This document shows, piece by piece, positions 1 through 12,184 of a DNA stretch of 42,306 nucleotides. This DNA is from Actinomycetota bacterium (GTDB taxonomy: Bacteria; Actinomycetota; Actinomycetes; Nanopelagicales; Nanopelagicaceae): NCBI GenBank assembly GCA_947451045.1, contig CANFXM010000004.1, forward strand, positions 1 to 42,306, written 5' to 3'. Under the pieces are notes generated by a model. It saw nothing but the letters and a program-made list of their open reading frames with translations, did no database searches and was not told where the DNA came from. Numbering within the stretch: position 1 is the first letter of the stretch; each line of letters opens with the position of its first letter. Position numbers and translations under genes: made by a program.

Positions 1-2
1 AT

Positions 3-212
3 TTCACAGCTGCTCCAGCTGTATCGGGAGTTGGCCACCAATCATTTACTGAAGCCCAGATGATGGGTTGGGTTAAGTTATTGGCGCAATCTGCAAAGAC
101 AGGTAAAGCCCCAAGTCAGAAATTTGTTGGTTCAGCAATCTTTGCCAAGATTGATCCGAACTTGAATACAGATCCTGACTTCTTACCAAATCTCTTGAAA
201 TATAAGAGCTAA
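3..212 (+). CDS. C-terminal fragment of an unidentified protein (possibly a solute-binding protein)
   Basis: An open frame runs from the window edge to a TAA at 210-212 and gives about 69 residues ending in NLLKYKS. The start lies outside the window. A strong intrinsic terminator follows directly, which supports this being the true 3' end of a gene. No catalytic motif or membrane segment is visible in the fragment. The tail has some feel of a type 1 periplasmic-binding protein, but this is only an impression and I do not name a family with confidence. It was missed by the ORF track because it lacks a start codon. Confidence 0.6.
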   Translation, partial: FTAAPAVSGVGHQSFTEAQMMGWVKLLAQSAKTGKAPSQKFVGSAIFAKIDPNLNTDPDFLPNLLKYKS

Positions 213-229
213 GTAGAAAATATCAAGGG

Positions 230-264
230 CAGGGCTTCGGGAAACCGGGGCCCTGTTCTTTTTT
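230..264 (+). terminator. Rho-independent terminator
   Basis: An 11-bp stem CAGGGCTTCGG / CCGGGGCCCTG (two T:G wobbles) closes a GAAA tetraloop and is followed by TTCTTTTTT. It lies 17 bases past the stop of the upstream partial gene and separates it from the tsaE operon. Confidence 0.92.
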
Positions 265-285
265 CTTTGCCATTACTCTTAAGCC

Positions 286-726
286 ATGACTTCGATTGCT
301 ACTCCTGCCGATATGCATGCACTCGGTGTGCGCATCGGGCAATCACTCAAAGCAGGAGATCTTCTTTTGATCAATGGGCCACTTGGGGCTGGGAAAACTG
401 TGCTTGCACAAGGTATCGGTGAGGCATTGGGACACACAGATATTACTTCTCCTACCTTTGTTATTTCTCGAGTGCATAAAGGTGCGCTCTCACTTATTCA
501 CGTAGATGCATATCGGTTAGTAGATTCAAAAAATCCTAATCTTTATTTGGATGATCTCGATTTAGATTCACAACGTGAAAGCGCTGTCATCGTTATCGAA
601 TGGGGTGGGCAAGAATCCGCCCGCCTCGATGATGAACGTCTTGAAATATTTATTGACCGCAGCGAGGATATTCGAAAAGTAAGTGCAACTGGTGTTGGTG
701 TGCGTTGGCAAGGATTCTCATTATGA
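286..726 (+). CDS. tsaE: tRNA threonylcarbamoyladenosine biosynthesis ATPase TsaE
   Basis: TsaE (YjeE family) is the small P-loop ATPase that supports the TsaB-TsaD complex in making the t6A modification at position 37 of ANN-decoding tRNAs, in the cytoplasm. The 146-residue length is normal for the family. The Walker A motif GPLGAGKT sits at residues 31-38 and the conserved TSPTF segment follows near residue 54. The gene opens a four-gene operon with tsaB, rimI and tsaD; its TGA overlaps the tsaB ATG as ATGA. No Shine-Dalgarno is visible before the ATG. A TACTCT hexamer lies six bases upstream, the spacing expected for a leaderless transcript, but no clear -35 is seen. Confidence 0.94.
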   Translation: MTSIATPADMHALGVRIGQSLKAGDLLLINGPLGAGKTVLAQGIGEALGHTDITSPTFVISRVHKGALSLIHVDAYRLVDSKNPNLYLDDLDLDSQRESAVIVIEWGGQESARLDDERLEIFIDRSEDIRKVSATGVGVRWQGFSL

Positions 727-1271
727 GCACATCGCTCGTCATTGATACCTCGACAAATCGCACAGTTGTCGGTGTTGTTACCGATGGAAAACTCATCTGG
801 AGTGGTCATCGCGATGGCGCAACTGCCCACGGTCCATCACTTCCACTTTTAGCAGAAGAGGCAATTACCGAACATAACATTGACCAAGTAATCGTTGGAA
901 TGGGACCTGGCCCATTTACGGGATTACGAGTTGGAATTGCATTCGCACATACATTTGCTCGCGCTCGCAATATTGAGGTCATAGGTATTTGTTCACTTGA
1001 CGCCATTGCCGCGCAAATAAATGAGAAAGATTTCATTATTGCAACAGATGCACGCCGTAAAGAGTGGTACTGGGCTCGATATACAGATGGAATTCGCGTT
1101 GGAGAACCAGAAGTTAGTTTTCCCACCTATGTAGAAAAAATTGCTACAACCGTTCACTTCGGTCTTTTCCCAGACCTTATAGCGATGACTGATCTTGCAA
1201 AGCAAAGACCAATTACCGAACCAATGTATTTACGCCGACCCGATGCAGTAGCAACGGCGGATCGCCCATGA
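723..1271 (+). CDS. tsaB: tRNA threonylcarbamoyladenosine biosynthesis protein TsaB
   Basis: TsaB is the ASKHA-fold, catalytically inactive paralogue of TsaD that dimerises with it to form the t6A-transferring complex. The N-terminus VIDTSTNRTVVGVV and the segment GMGPGPFTGLRVG are family hallmarks. I chose ATG 723, which overlaps the tsaE stop by four bases, instead of the longer ORF-track start at 705, because all other junctions in this operon are the same ATGA overlap. At 182 residues it is shorter than the roughly 210-230 typical of the family; the N-terminal ASKHA domain is intact and the shortfall falls in the C-terminal half. Confidence 0.9.
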   Translation: MSTSLVIDTSTNRTVVGVVTDGKLIWSGHRDGATAHGPSLPLLAEEAITEHNIDQVIVGMGPGPFTGLRVGIAFAHTFARARNIEVIGICSLDAIAAQINEKDFIIATDARRKEWYWARYTDGIRVGEPEVSFPTYVEKIATTVHFGLFPDLIAMTDLAKQRPITEPMYLRRPDAVATADRP

Positions 1272-1726
1272 TTACTTACCGCGAAGCTAGCGCCTTGGAT
1301 ATTCCAGTACTCACATCGATGGAGAAAATACTTTTCCCTGATACGCCGTGGTCAACTGCGCAATTCAAAGAAGAGTTTGCTGGTGTTCCTCGCACTCGTT
1401 ATTTCTGCGTTGCAACAGATGGCGAAAACATCATCGGCTATGCAGGTGTAATGGTTATCGCCCCCGGAGTTGAGGCAGACATACTCACTGTTGGAGTCCT
1501 CGAGACATATAGAAAACAAGGCATAGGACGCGCCTTTATGGATCAAATAGAAACATGGTCCGTGCAACGCGGCGCACCAGCGATGATGCTCGAAGTTGAT
1601 GTTGAAAATATTGCAGCAGTTGCACTCTATGAAAGCCTGGGCTATTCAAAGATATCGACTCGAAAAGATTATTACGGCCCATCTCTAGATGCTTTCGTAA
1701 TGCGTAAAGAGTTGGTGCACGCATGA
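1268..1726 (+). CDS. rimI: Ribosomal-protein-alanine N-acetyltransferase RimI-like (GNAT)
   Basis: A GNAT-fold acetyltransferase of 152 residues. The acetyl-CoA-binding motif A is visible as [20 protein letters not shown], followed by [17 protein letters not shown], the typical RimI C-terminal signature with the conserved Asn and Tyr. In many Actinobacteria rimI lies between tsaB and tsaD, as here, with four-base ATGA overlaps at both ends, so its translation is probably coupled to the t6A genes. The expected role is N-terminal acetylation of ribosomal protein S18, although actinobacterial RimI homologues may be broader in target. The family call is firm; the exact substrate is inferred. Confidence 0.88.
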   Translation: MITYREASALDIPVLTSMEKILFPDTPWSTAQFKEEFAGVPRTRYFCVATDGENIIGYAGVMVIAPGVEADILTVGVLETYRKQGIGRAFMDQIETWSVQRGAPAMMLEVDVENIAAVALYESLGYSKISTRKDYYGPSLDAFVMRKELVHA

Positions 1727-2754
1727 GCCAACCAATAGTTCTAGGTATTGAAACATCATGCGATGAAACAGCAATCGGCATCGTTCAGGGTCGCACTTTG
1801 CTTGCAAATGTCATTGCATCTAGCGTTGAAGAACATGCACGCTTTGGGGGAGTAGTTCCTGAAATTGCTAGCCGCGCACACCTTGAAGCAATGATGCCAA
1901 GTATTGAGAACGCACTTATAGATTCAAAACTATCTCTCAGTGATATCGATGCAGTTGCAGTCACCGCTGGTCCAGGACTTGTCGGTGCACTCCTTGTCGG
2001 TGTTGCCTCCGCTAGTGGATTAGCACTTGGTCTTGGAAAACCGTTATATGGAGTCAACCATTTAGCTGCGCACGTTAGCGTTGACTTCCTAACCCATGAT
2101 CAACCACTCGATCCCACTATTGCTTTACTCGTTAGTGGTGGTCACTCATCACTTCTACAAGTCGATGACATCACCCAAACCATTACAAAACTTGGCGCCA
2201 CTATGGATGATGCTGCAGGAGAGGCGTTCGACAAAATTGCTCGCGTAATGCAGCTAGGTTTTCCTGGCGGTCCAGCAATAGATTCGCTGGCAAAATCTGG
2301 AAATGCCACTGCAATCAATTTCCCTCGCGGACTTACAACATCGCAAGATTGGGAAACTCGTCCATTTGATTTCTCTTTTTCTGGATTAAAAACTGCAGTC
2401 GCGCGTTATTTAGAATCAACGCCAGGTTATGCAAAAGCAGATGTTGCAGCCTCTTTCCAAGAGTCAGTTGTTGACGTGCTGATGCTCAAAGCAATTGCTG
2501 CATGTAAAGAGAGCGGAATTAATTCATTGGTAATTGCTGGCGGAGTGGCTGCAAATTCCAGGCTTCGCGCAGTTGCTACAGAGCGCTGTGAAAGAGCAGG
2601 TATTCGCCTTCGAATCCCAAGTCCAGCTTTGTGTACCGACAACGGCGCAATGGTTGCAGCATTGGGTTCGCTGATGGTTGCAGCAGGTAGATCGCCTAGC
2701 CCAACCGCTTTTGACGCTGATTCTGGCCTCCCAGTGACAACTGTGGCGCTCTAA
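1723..2754 (+). CDS. tsaD: tRNA N6-adenosine threonylcarbamoyltransferase TsaD
   Basis: TsaD (Gcp/Kae1 family) transfers the threonylcarbamoyl group from threonylcarbamoyl-AMP to A37 of tRNA. The 343-residue length is typical. The ASKHA signature [12 protein letters not shown] is at the N-terminus, the metal-binding histidines are H113 and H117 in NHLAAH, and [19 protein letters not shown] and the C-terminal CTDNGAM motif are all present. It is the last gene of the tsaE-tsaB-rimI-tsaD operon and starts in an ATGA overlap with rimI. No obvious terminator follows; the groES promoter begins 11 bases past its stop. Confidence 0.97.
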   Translation: MSQPIVLGIETSCDETAIGIVQGRTLLANVIASSVEEHARFGGVVPEIASRAHLEAMMPSIENALIDSKLSLSDIDAVAVTAGPGLVGALLVGVASASGLALGLGKPLYGVNHLAAHVSVDFLTHDQPLDPTIALLVSGGHSSLLQVDDITQTITKLGATMDDAAGEAFDKIARVMQLGFPGGPAIDSLAKSGNATAINFPRGLTTSQDWETRPFDFSFSGLKTAVARYLESTPGYAKADVAASFQESVVDVLMLKAIAACKESGINSLVIAGGVAANSRLRAVATERCERAGIRLRIPSPALCTDNGAMVAALGSLMVAAGRSPSPTAFDADSGLPVTTVAL

Positions 2755-2764
2755 AAACTCTAAT

Positions 2765-2793
2765 TTGCCGTTGGGAATAGCCTCGCCTAGAGT
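2765..2793 (+). promoter_or_regulatory. groES-groEL promoter
   Basis: A -35 TTGCCG (2765-2770) and a -10 TAGAGT (2788-2793) are separated by exactly 17 bases. The predicted start of transcription near 2800 falls at the left edge of the CIRCE operator, the classical arrangement for HrcA repression. Confidence 0.75.
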
Positions 2794-2798
2794 TGGCG

Positions 2799-2825
2799 TT
2801 AGCACTCTAGGGTCGAGTCTGCTAA
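2799..2825 (+). promoter_or_regulatory. CIRCE operator (HrcA binding site)
   Basis: TTAGCACTC, a 9-base spacer and GTCTGCTAA match the CIRCE consensus TTAGCACTC-N9-GAGTGCTAA with a perfect left arm and 7 of 9 in the right arm. It lies between the promoter and groES, so HrcA repression of the chaperonin operon with heat induction is expected. Confidence 0.9.
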
Positions 2826-2876
2826 ACGGGCAGATCCCCACGAGGAAGTATCACCACTAGTAATAAGGAGAAAGCC

Positions 2877-4807
<1,931 letters not shown>

Positions 4808-4825
4808 GTAGTTATTCTTACCTCC

Positions 4826-5584
4826 ATGGAGCAACTAACACTCTCAGTGGATTGCGGTGGCTTGGGAATCAAAGCATCAGTACTCGATAGTGCTGGAACT
4901 ATGAGAGCCCAGGCCATTCGCATTTCTACGCCGTATCCACTTTCTCCAACTCGTTTGATTGAAACAATTGTTGAACTTTCCAAGTCATTACCTACCGCAG
5001 ATCGCGTCAGTGTTGGAATGCCAGGAATGATGCGCCATGGTGTTGTTGTATCAACGCCTCATTACATAAATACTGCAGGGCCACGCACTCGTATGGATCC
5101 TGAATTAAAAAAAGCGTGGGATGGCTTTGATATGCGTGAAGGTCTAACGCATGCAATAGGAAAACCTACGTTGGTGCTAAACGATGCAGAGGTCCATGGT
5201 GCTGGTGTTGTTGTGGGTTCAGGATTTGAAGTTGTGCTCACATTAGGAACCGGACTTGGTTGCGCAGTTTTTGATGGCGGAAAATTAGCGCCTCATATTG
5301 AACTTTCACATGCAACTATTCGCCGCAATGAAACTTTTGATAGTTGGATTGGTGAACACCAACGTCGTTTACTGGGAGATTCTTTTTGGTCTCGGCGCAT
5401 CAAGGCCATGGTCGATGAATTGCGTCCAGTTTTTCATTGGGATCGTCTTTATTTAGGTGGTGGAAATTCGCGCAGAATAAAAGATTCAGTGATTCATAAA
5501 TTAGGTGATGATGTAGTAATTGTTCCTAATGAAGCAGGAATCATTGGTGGGGTTCGAGCATGGAGTTTGCTCGGAGATAATTAG
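4826..5584 (+). CDS. ROK-family sugar kinase, polyphosphate-glucokinase-like
   Basis: The protein has the actin-like kinase layout of the ROK family: an N-terminal phosphate-1-type motif SVDCGGLGIKASVLD, the catalytic-Asp region VLNDAEVHG, the phosphate-2 motif LTLGTGLGCAVFDGG and the C-terminal adenosine motif YLGGGNSRRI. At 252 residues it matches the actinobacterial polyphosphate/ATP glucokinase PpgK in size. The CxCGxxGCxE zinc motif of repressor-type ROK proteins is absent. Glucose is the most likely substrate, but the usual LGxELGH region is replaced here by HIELSHATIRRNETFDSW, so specificity is uncertain. A TATTCT hexamer seven bases before the ATG could be a leaderless -10. The stop overlaps the convergent whiB stop by four bases. 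Confidence 0.75.
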   Translation: MEQLTLSVDCGGLGIKASVLDSAGTMRAQAIRISTPYPLSPTRLIETIVELSKSLPTADRVSVGMPGMMRHGVVVSTPHYINTAGPRTRMDPELKKAWDGFDMREGLTHAIGKPTLVLNDAEVHGAGVVVGSGFEVVLTLGTGLGCAVFDGGKLAPHIELSHATIRRNETFDSWIGEHQRRLLGDSFWSRRIKAMVDELRPVFHWDRLYLGGGNSRRIKDSVIHKLGDDVVIVPNEAGIIGGVRAWSLLGDN

Positions 5585-5883
5585 GAAGCGTGTGAAATTT
5601 TTGGCGGGATACGCGAATCAATAATCGCTAGGCGATCATCTTCTGATAAGCCTCCCCAAATTCCGTATGGCTCTTGCACGGCAAGGGCGTGAGTACGGCA
5701 TGCGGCCATGACGGGACAGGATGCGCAGATTGCTTTTGCTGCATTTTCGCGATTGCGCCGGCGTGGGCCACGTTCTCCATCTGGATGAAAAAACATTTCG
5801 GCAGGCAAGTCACGGCATGCACCCTCGTATTGCCATTCCCAATTATCAGCAGTGGGTTGGGGTAGTCGTGAAATTTCAGCCAT
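5581..5883 (-). CDS. WhiB-family transcriptional regulator
   Basis: Wbl proteins are small actinobacterial iron-sulfur regulators that act with the sigma factor. This 100-residue protein has the four cysteines expected to bind a [4Fe-4S] cluster: GAC, the CASC pair and AAC. They are followed by the GIWGGLSEDDR turn and a basic-to-neutral tail. The organisation is close to WhiB1/WhiB2-type proteins, but I cannot assign a subclass. The ATG has no Shine-Dalgarno; a well-spaced promoter ends six bases before it, so the mRNA is probably leaderless. It converges on the ROK kinase gene and is divergent from the MerR/B12 gene. Confidence 0.93.
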   Translation of the reverse strand: MAEISRLPQPTADNWEWQYEGACRDLPAEMFFHPDGERGPRRRNRENAAKAICASCPVMAACRTHALAVQEPYGIWGGLSEDDRLAIIDSRIPPKISHAS

Positions 5884-5889
5884 GGCAAT

Positions 5890-5918
5890 ACCCTACAACC
5901 GAGTCATAAGTTGTTCAA
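5890..5918 (-). promoter_or_regulatory. Leaderless promoter of whiB
   Basis: On the minus strand TTGAAC (-35), 17 bases, TAGGGT (-10), then six bases to the ATG. That places the transcription start at the A of the start codon and explains the missing ribosome binding site. Confidence 0.7.
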
Positions 5919-5994
5919 GCAGAAACGAGCCATATCTTGTTCATGAGCGTGTTTTGGAGTGGTGAGTTCGCCCACTTCACGACACCATTAGAGC

Positions 5995-8029
<2,035 letters not shown>

Positions 8030-8040
8030 AGGAGTGCACC

Positions 8041-9153
8041 ATGAGCGATATTGAGATTGCACCAGGAAAACGCGCCCGCACTGCTTATTCTTTTGACGAT
8101 ATTGCCATTGTGCCAAGTCGTCGTACCCGCGACCCAGAAGATGTTTCAACTTCTTGGCAGATAGATGCTTATAAATTCGACCTTCCTATGCTTGCCGCCC
8201 CTATGGATTCTGTGGTTTCACCAGATACAGCAATTGAAATTGGAAAGCTTGGCGGACTTGGAGTTCTCAACCTCGAAGGACTGTGGACTCGATATGAGGA
8301 TCCACGTATTCCACTTGGTGAAATTGCATCGATGCCAGATAAGCATGCAACAAAGCGTATGCAAGAAATTTATAGCGCACCTATTCAACCAACATTGATC
8401 AAAGAACGAATCAAACAAATTCGTGATGCTGGTGTGACTGTTGCAGCATCTCTTTCACCACAACGCACCGCAACATTACATAAAGCCGTTATCGATGCAG
8501 GTGTAGATATTTTCGTAATTCGTGGAACAACAGTGAGTGCCGAACATGTTGCATCTGAAACCGAATCGCTTAACCTCAAGAAATTTATTTATGAATTAGA
8601 TGTTCCTGTCATCGTTGGTGGTGTTGCAACTGCAACTGGTGCGTTACACCTCATGCGGGCAGGTGCTGCCGGAGTCCTTGTCGGTTTCGGTGGTGGATCA
8701 GCTCACACCACACGCAAAGTGTTAGGTATCGAAGTTCCAATGGCCTCAGCTGTCGCAGAAGTTGCATCTGCTCGTCGCGAATATCTTGATGAATCAGGTG
8801 GACGCTATGTACACGTTATTGCCGATGGTTCAGTTGGTCGCAGCGGAGATATTGCGAAAGCAATTGCTATGGGAGCTGATGCAGTGATGATGGGCTCTCC
8901 ACTTGCTAAAGCAGTTCAAGCTCCTGGATTGGGATGGCACTGGGGATCAGAGGCTCATCATCAAGTATTGCCACGTGGAGAGCGCGTAGCAGTGGGTACA
9001 ACAGGAACGCTGGAAGAAATTTTACTTGGTCCATCTCATGCAGCAGATGGATCTATGAATCTCTTCGGTGCACTTCGCCGCGCTATGGCAACATGTGGTT
9101 ATTCCGATGTGAAATCTTTCCAGCGCGTGGAAGTAATTATTCATCGTGCCTAA
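8041..9153 (+). CDS. guaB3: GuaB3-family IMP dehydrogenase-related protein
   Basis: A TIM-barrel protein of 370 residues in the GuaB3 family, which accompanies guaB in most Actinobacteria and has no CBS domains. It begins [19 protein letters not shown] and shows the family segments [24 protein letters not shown] and [16 protein letters not shown]. Where true IMP dehydrogenases have the catalytic loop GPGSICTTR, this protein has GGGSAHTTR, so the nucleophilic Cys is replaced by H222. From memory, other actinobacterial GuaB3 proteins share this His, whereas cyanobacterial GuaB3 with shown IMPDH activity keeps Cys. Its reaction is therefore uncertain. It sits between guaB and guaA and overlaps guaA by eight bases. 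Confidence 0.9.
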   Translation: MSDIEIAPGKRARTAYSFDDIAIVPSRRTRDPEDVSTSWQIDAYKFDLPMLAAPMDSVVSPDTAIEIGKLGGLGVLNLEGLWTRYEDPRIPLGEIASMPDKHATKRMQEIYSAPIQPTLIKERIKQIRDAGVTVAASLSPQRTATLHKAVIDAGVDIFVIRGTTVSAEHVASETESLNLKKFIYELDVPVIVGGVATATGALHLMRAGAAGVLVGFGGGSAHTTRKVLGIEVPMASAVAEVASARREYLDESGGRYVHVIADGSVGRSGDIAKAIAMGADAVMMGSPLAKAVQAPGLGWHWGSEAHHQVLPRGERVAVGTTGTLEEILLGPSHAADGSMNLFGALRRAMATCGYSDVKSFQRVEVIIHRA

Positions 9154-10708
9154 GGATGTTCCTGAAAGCGGCGCAGTACTTGTCGTCGACTTCGGGGCAC
9201 AATATGCCCAACTCATTGCACGACGAGTTCGTGAAGCACATGTCTTTTCCGAAATAGTTCCATCCACGATTTCTGCAGCACAAGTAAGTGCCAAAGCCCC
9301 TGCAGCCATTATTTTGTCGGGCGGACCATCAAGTGTGTATGCCGAAAATGCACCTAATTTTGATTCTGAAATATTTTCATTGGGAATTCCAATCTTTGGA
9401 ATTTGCTACGGCTTTCAAAAAATGGCAGCAGCCCTTGGTGGAATCGTAAGCCAGACCGGAAAATCAGAATTCGGTCGTACTGATTTATCTGTGCAACCTA
9501 AAACTAAAATTTTTGGTTCAACTCCAGTGCAGCAAAAAGTTTGGATGTCACACGGTGATGCAGTTTCGCAGGCACCAGCTGGCTTCACAGTTTGCGCATC
9601 AACTGCAGATACTCCGATTGCTGCATTTGAAAATGAATCAGGAAAATTAGCCGGCGTTCAATTCCATCCAGAGGTTCTACATTCCGAGCATGGTCAAACA
9701 ATTTTGCAGAATTGGTTACTCAATATTGCAGGATGTACCCCAACGTGGACAATAGCGAACATTGCCGAAAATGAAATTGCAAAAGCCAAAGAAATTATTG
9801 GCAATAAGCGAGTTATTTGTGGCTTATCTGGTGGAGTTGATTCAGCCGTTGCAGCAGCCATTATTCAACGCGCAGTTGGTTCACAACTTACCTGCGTTTT
9901 TGTTGACCATGGTTTATTGCGTAGCGGGGAATCCGAACAAGTTCAACGCGATTTTGTCGCAGCAACTGGTGTTGAATTAGTTGTCGTTGATGCCGTTTCT
10001 CAATTCCTTGATGCGCTTTCGGGAGTTATTGATCCTGAAGAAAAACGTAAAATTATTGGACGTGAATTTATTCGTTCTTTTGAAAAAGCAGCGCGAGATA
10101 TTGCTACTGGGGGAGAAGTCGAATTTTTAGTGCAAGGCACTCTCTATCCTGATGTTGTCGAATCAGGCGGAGGAACAGGTACTGCAAATATAAAGTCACA
10201 CCACAATGTTGGCGGACTTCCAGATGATTTGAAATTCACTCTTGTTGAGCCACTTCGCACTTTGTTTAAAGATGAAGTGCGCCAAGTGGGAATTGAGTTA
10301 GGACTTCCTGAGGAAATAGTTTGGCGCCAGCCATTTCCTGGACCAGGCTTAGGCATTCGAATTATTGGTGCCGTAAATAAAGAGCGTTTAGAAATATTGC
10401 GCCATGCAGATTCCATCGCACGAGCTGAACTCAAAGCCGCGGGCTTAGATCGCGATATATGGCAATGCCCAGTTGTCTTGTTAGCAGATGTGAGAAGTGT
10501 GGGAGTTCAAGGTGATGGACGTACATATGGACATCCAATTGTTTTGCGTCCCGTGTCGAGTGAAGACGCAATGACTGCGGATTGGTCGCGAGTTCCGTAT
10601 GATGTGCTGGAAAAGATTTCGACGCGAATCACAAATGAGGTTCGTGAAGTAAATCGAGTGGTCCTCGATATCACGAGCAAGCCACCTGGAACTATTGAGT
10701 GGGAATAA
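9146..10708 (+). CDS. guaA: GMP synthase (glutamine-hydrolysing)
   Basis: GuaA converts XMP to GMP using glutamine and ATP. The class I amidotransferase domain contains the nucleophile C87 in GICYGFQ and the H174/E176 pair in [13 protein letters not shown]. The ATP-pyrophosphatase domain begins with the PP-loop SGGVDS at 228-233, and the C-terminal dimerisation domain ends KPPGTIEWE. The length of 520 residues is normal. The GTG start at 9146 lies inside the guaB3 end (eight-base overlap), so translation is likely coupled. guaB, guaB3 and guaA form a compact GMP-synthesis operon. Confidence 0.97.
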   Translation: MPKDVPESGAVLVVDFGAQYAQLIARRVREAHVFSEIVPSTISAAQVSAKAPAAIILSGGPSSVYAENAPNFDSEIFSLGIPIFGICYGFQKMAAALGGIVSQTGKSEFGRTDLSVQPKTKIFGSTPVQQKVWMSHGDAVSQAPAGFTVCASTADTPIAAFENESGKLAGVQFHPEVLHSEHGQTILQNWLLNIAGCTPTWTIANIAENEIAKAKEIIGNKRVICGLSGGVDSAVAAAIIQRAVGSQLTCVFVDHGLLRSGESEQVQRDFVAATGVELVVVDAVSQFLDALSGVIDPEEKRKIIGREFIRSFEKAARDIATGGEVEFLVQGTLYPDVVESGGGTGTANIKSHHNVGGLPDDLKFTLVEPLRTLFKDEVRQVGIELGLPEEIVWRQPFPGPGLGIRIIGAVNKERLEILRHADSIARAELKAAGLDRDIWQCPVVLLADVRSVGVQGDGRTYGHPIVLRPVSSEDAMTADWSRVPYDVLEKISTRITNEVREVNRVVLDITSKPPGTIEWE

Positions 10709-10709
10709 A

Positions 10710-11390
10710 ATGAAACGTATTTTTGGATTCATCGCAGCACTTGCCCTTATTGCAACGAGTTTAGGTACATCACCAGCAGTAAGCGCGACACCAAAGGTCA
10801 ATCCACCTACCTGTGCTAAATCAACAGCACTTCCACATACGCCAATAAAAGTTATTCAGCCATCAAAGAATTTAAAAGTACTTCCACACACTATTACCTT
10901 TACTACAAATTGTGGAGATATTGTTGTTGAAACCGTAGGAAATAAAGCACCAGTAACAATTACTGCACTAACTGCATTGGCGCGGGCTGGATATTTCAAC
11001 CAAACACTTTGTCATCGACTTACAACACAGGGGCTTTTTGTATTGCAATGCGGAGATCCAACTGCGCGCGGAACTGGCAGCCCAACAGGTTGGAAAGGTT
11101 ATGCCGATGAGAACTTGCCGGTTGGCAAGCCAATGACGTACCCGGCAGGAACAGTTGCAATGGCTAATTCAGGACCCAATACAAATGGGAGTCAAATCTT
11201 CTTTGTTTACGGAGATTCTGCTTTGCGCGCAAATTACACAGTCTGGGGCAAAATTACATCTGGGCTCGATATATTGATTTCAGTTGCAAGCATGGGCGCA
11301 GTCCAGCCAGATGGAAAAGGAAAGTATGTCTACGCAGGAGATGGCTACCCAGTACAACTTGTAGCAATCGAGAAAGTAACAGCCAAATAA
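10710..11390 (+). CDS. Secreted cyclophilin-type peptidyl-prolyl isomerase
   Basis: The product begins with a Sec signal peptide, MKRIFGFIAALALIATSLG, with a likely cleavage after AVSA. No lipobox cysteine is present, so the protein is probably released or held at the cell surface. The mature part is a cyclophilin: NCGDIVVETVGNKAPVTITAL, the catalytic Arg in CHRLTTQGLFVLQCGDPTARGTGSPTG, and MANSGPNTNGSQIFFVY. The cyclosporin-binding Trp is kept in YTVWGKI. I chose ATG 10710 over the ORF-track TTG at 10695 because it starts the signal peptide and lies one base after the guaA stop. Confidence 0.92.
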   Translation: MKRIFGFIAALALIATSLGTSPAVSATPKVNPPTCAKSTALPHTPIKVIQPSKNLKVLPHTITFTTNCGDIVVETVGNKAPVTITALTALARAGYFNQTLCHRLTTQGLFVLQCGDPTARGTGSPTGWKGYADENLPVGKPMTYPAGTVAMANSGPNTNGSQIFFVYGDSALRANYTVWGKITSGLDILISVASMGAVQPDGKGKYVYAGDGYPVQLVAIEKVTAK

Positions 11391-12116
11391 TTAGTTGGTA
11401 TTAATTATTTTGAACGCTTCAGCAATACGTCCTTCTGGGAATCCAGCAATTCCAGCTGTGCGATGACCCCATTCGCGAACCATATTTTCTAGTTCAGAGT
11501 TATGTGCAGTTTGGGAAGCGTGAGAATGTAGCGCTTTCATTTTCAAATCAAAAGTATCTGTAATATCTACAAAGTGATCTGGGTTAGCAAAACCCATCAT
11601 CCATACTTCTTTTACACGCCAAGGTTCTAAACCCTCATCATCTAATAAGTCTGTAAATGCAAATGGATTTCGTGCATCTGGATAGACAGCTTGAATTGAG
11701 GCTTCACCTGAAGCTAAGTGATCAGGGTGACTCGCGCCAATGCGCTCCCAGTTACGTTCTGGACTTTGGCAAACCATTCGGTCTGGTTGAGAAATTCGGA
11801 TTCTGCGCACAATGTCTTTACGAAGTTCTAACGTGGCTTCTAAGTGTCCGTCAACGTAATTGAGAAAGGTAATATCAGTAACACCAACAGCAGCACCAGC
11901 GGCACGTTGTTCACGTTGGCGTACCGCAGGCATATCCGCCTTAGCGATTCCAGATGCTTCTCCACCCTGATCACCATTGGTACAAAAGACATATGAAACT
12001 TCGATGCCCTTCTTTACCCATTGTGCAATTGTTCCTGATGCTCCAAAATCTGAATCATCTGGATGGGCATTGATCACGAGGACTTTCTTGATTTCGCTAT
12101 CGACAAGCGGTTCCAT
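11391..12116 (-). CDS. PIG-L/LmbE-family N-acetylglucosaminyl deacetylase-like protein
   Basis: A zinc-dependent deacetylase of the LmbE superfamily, 241 residues. The metal-binding motif AHPDDSDFG sits near residue 17, the third zinc ligand is in ASHPDH, and VFCTNGDQGG is a family segment. Actinobacterial members include MshB and Mca of mycothiol metabolism; this protein is shorter than typical MshB, and I do not see enough to assign it to mycothiol. It is convergent with the cyclophilin gene, stop to stop with no spacer, and divergent from pcrA. An AAGGAGAG Shine-Dalgarno precedes the ATG. Confidence 0.85.
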   Translation of the reverse strand: MEPLVDSEIKKVLVINAHPDDSDFGASGTIAQWVKKGIEVSYVFCTNGDQGGEASGIAKADMPAVRQREQRAAGAAVGVTDITFLNYVDGHLEATLELRKDIVRRIRISQPDRMVCQSPERNWERIGASHPDHLASGEASIQAVYPDARNPFAFTDLLDDEGLEPWRVKEVWMMGFANPDHFVDITDTFDLKMKALHSHASQTAHNSELENMVREWGHRTAGIAGFPEGRIAEAFKIINTN

Positions 12117-12184
12117 GTGGCTCTCCTTAGATAATGCCTAATACTAATCTCGGAATGGCATTTTAAAGATAGCCTTCCCTTCTT

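Noticed and set aside
5628-5909. Several 60-90 residue frames over whiB on both strands
   Set aside because: They are out-of-frame copies of the whiB region; only the frame with four cysteines and GIWGGLSEDD is a real protein.
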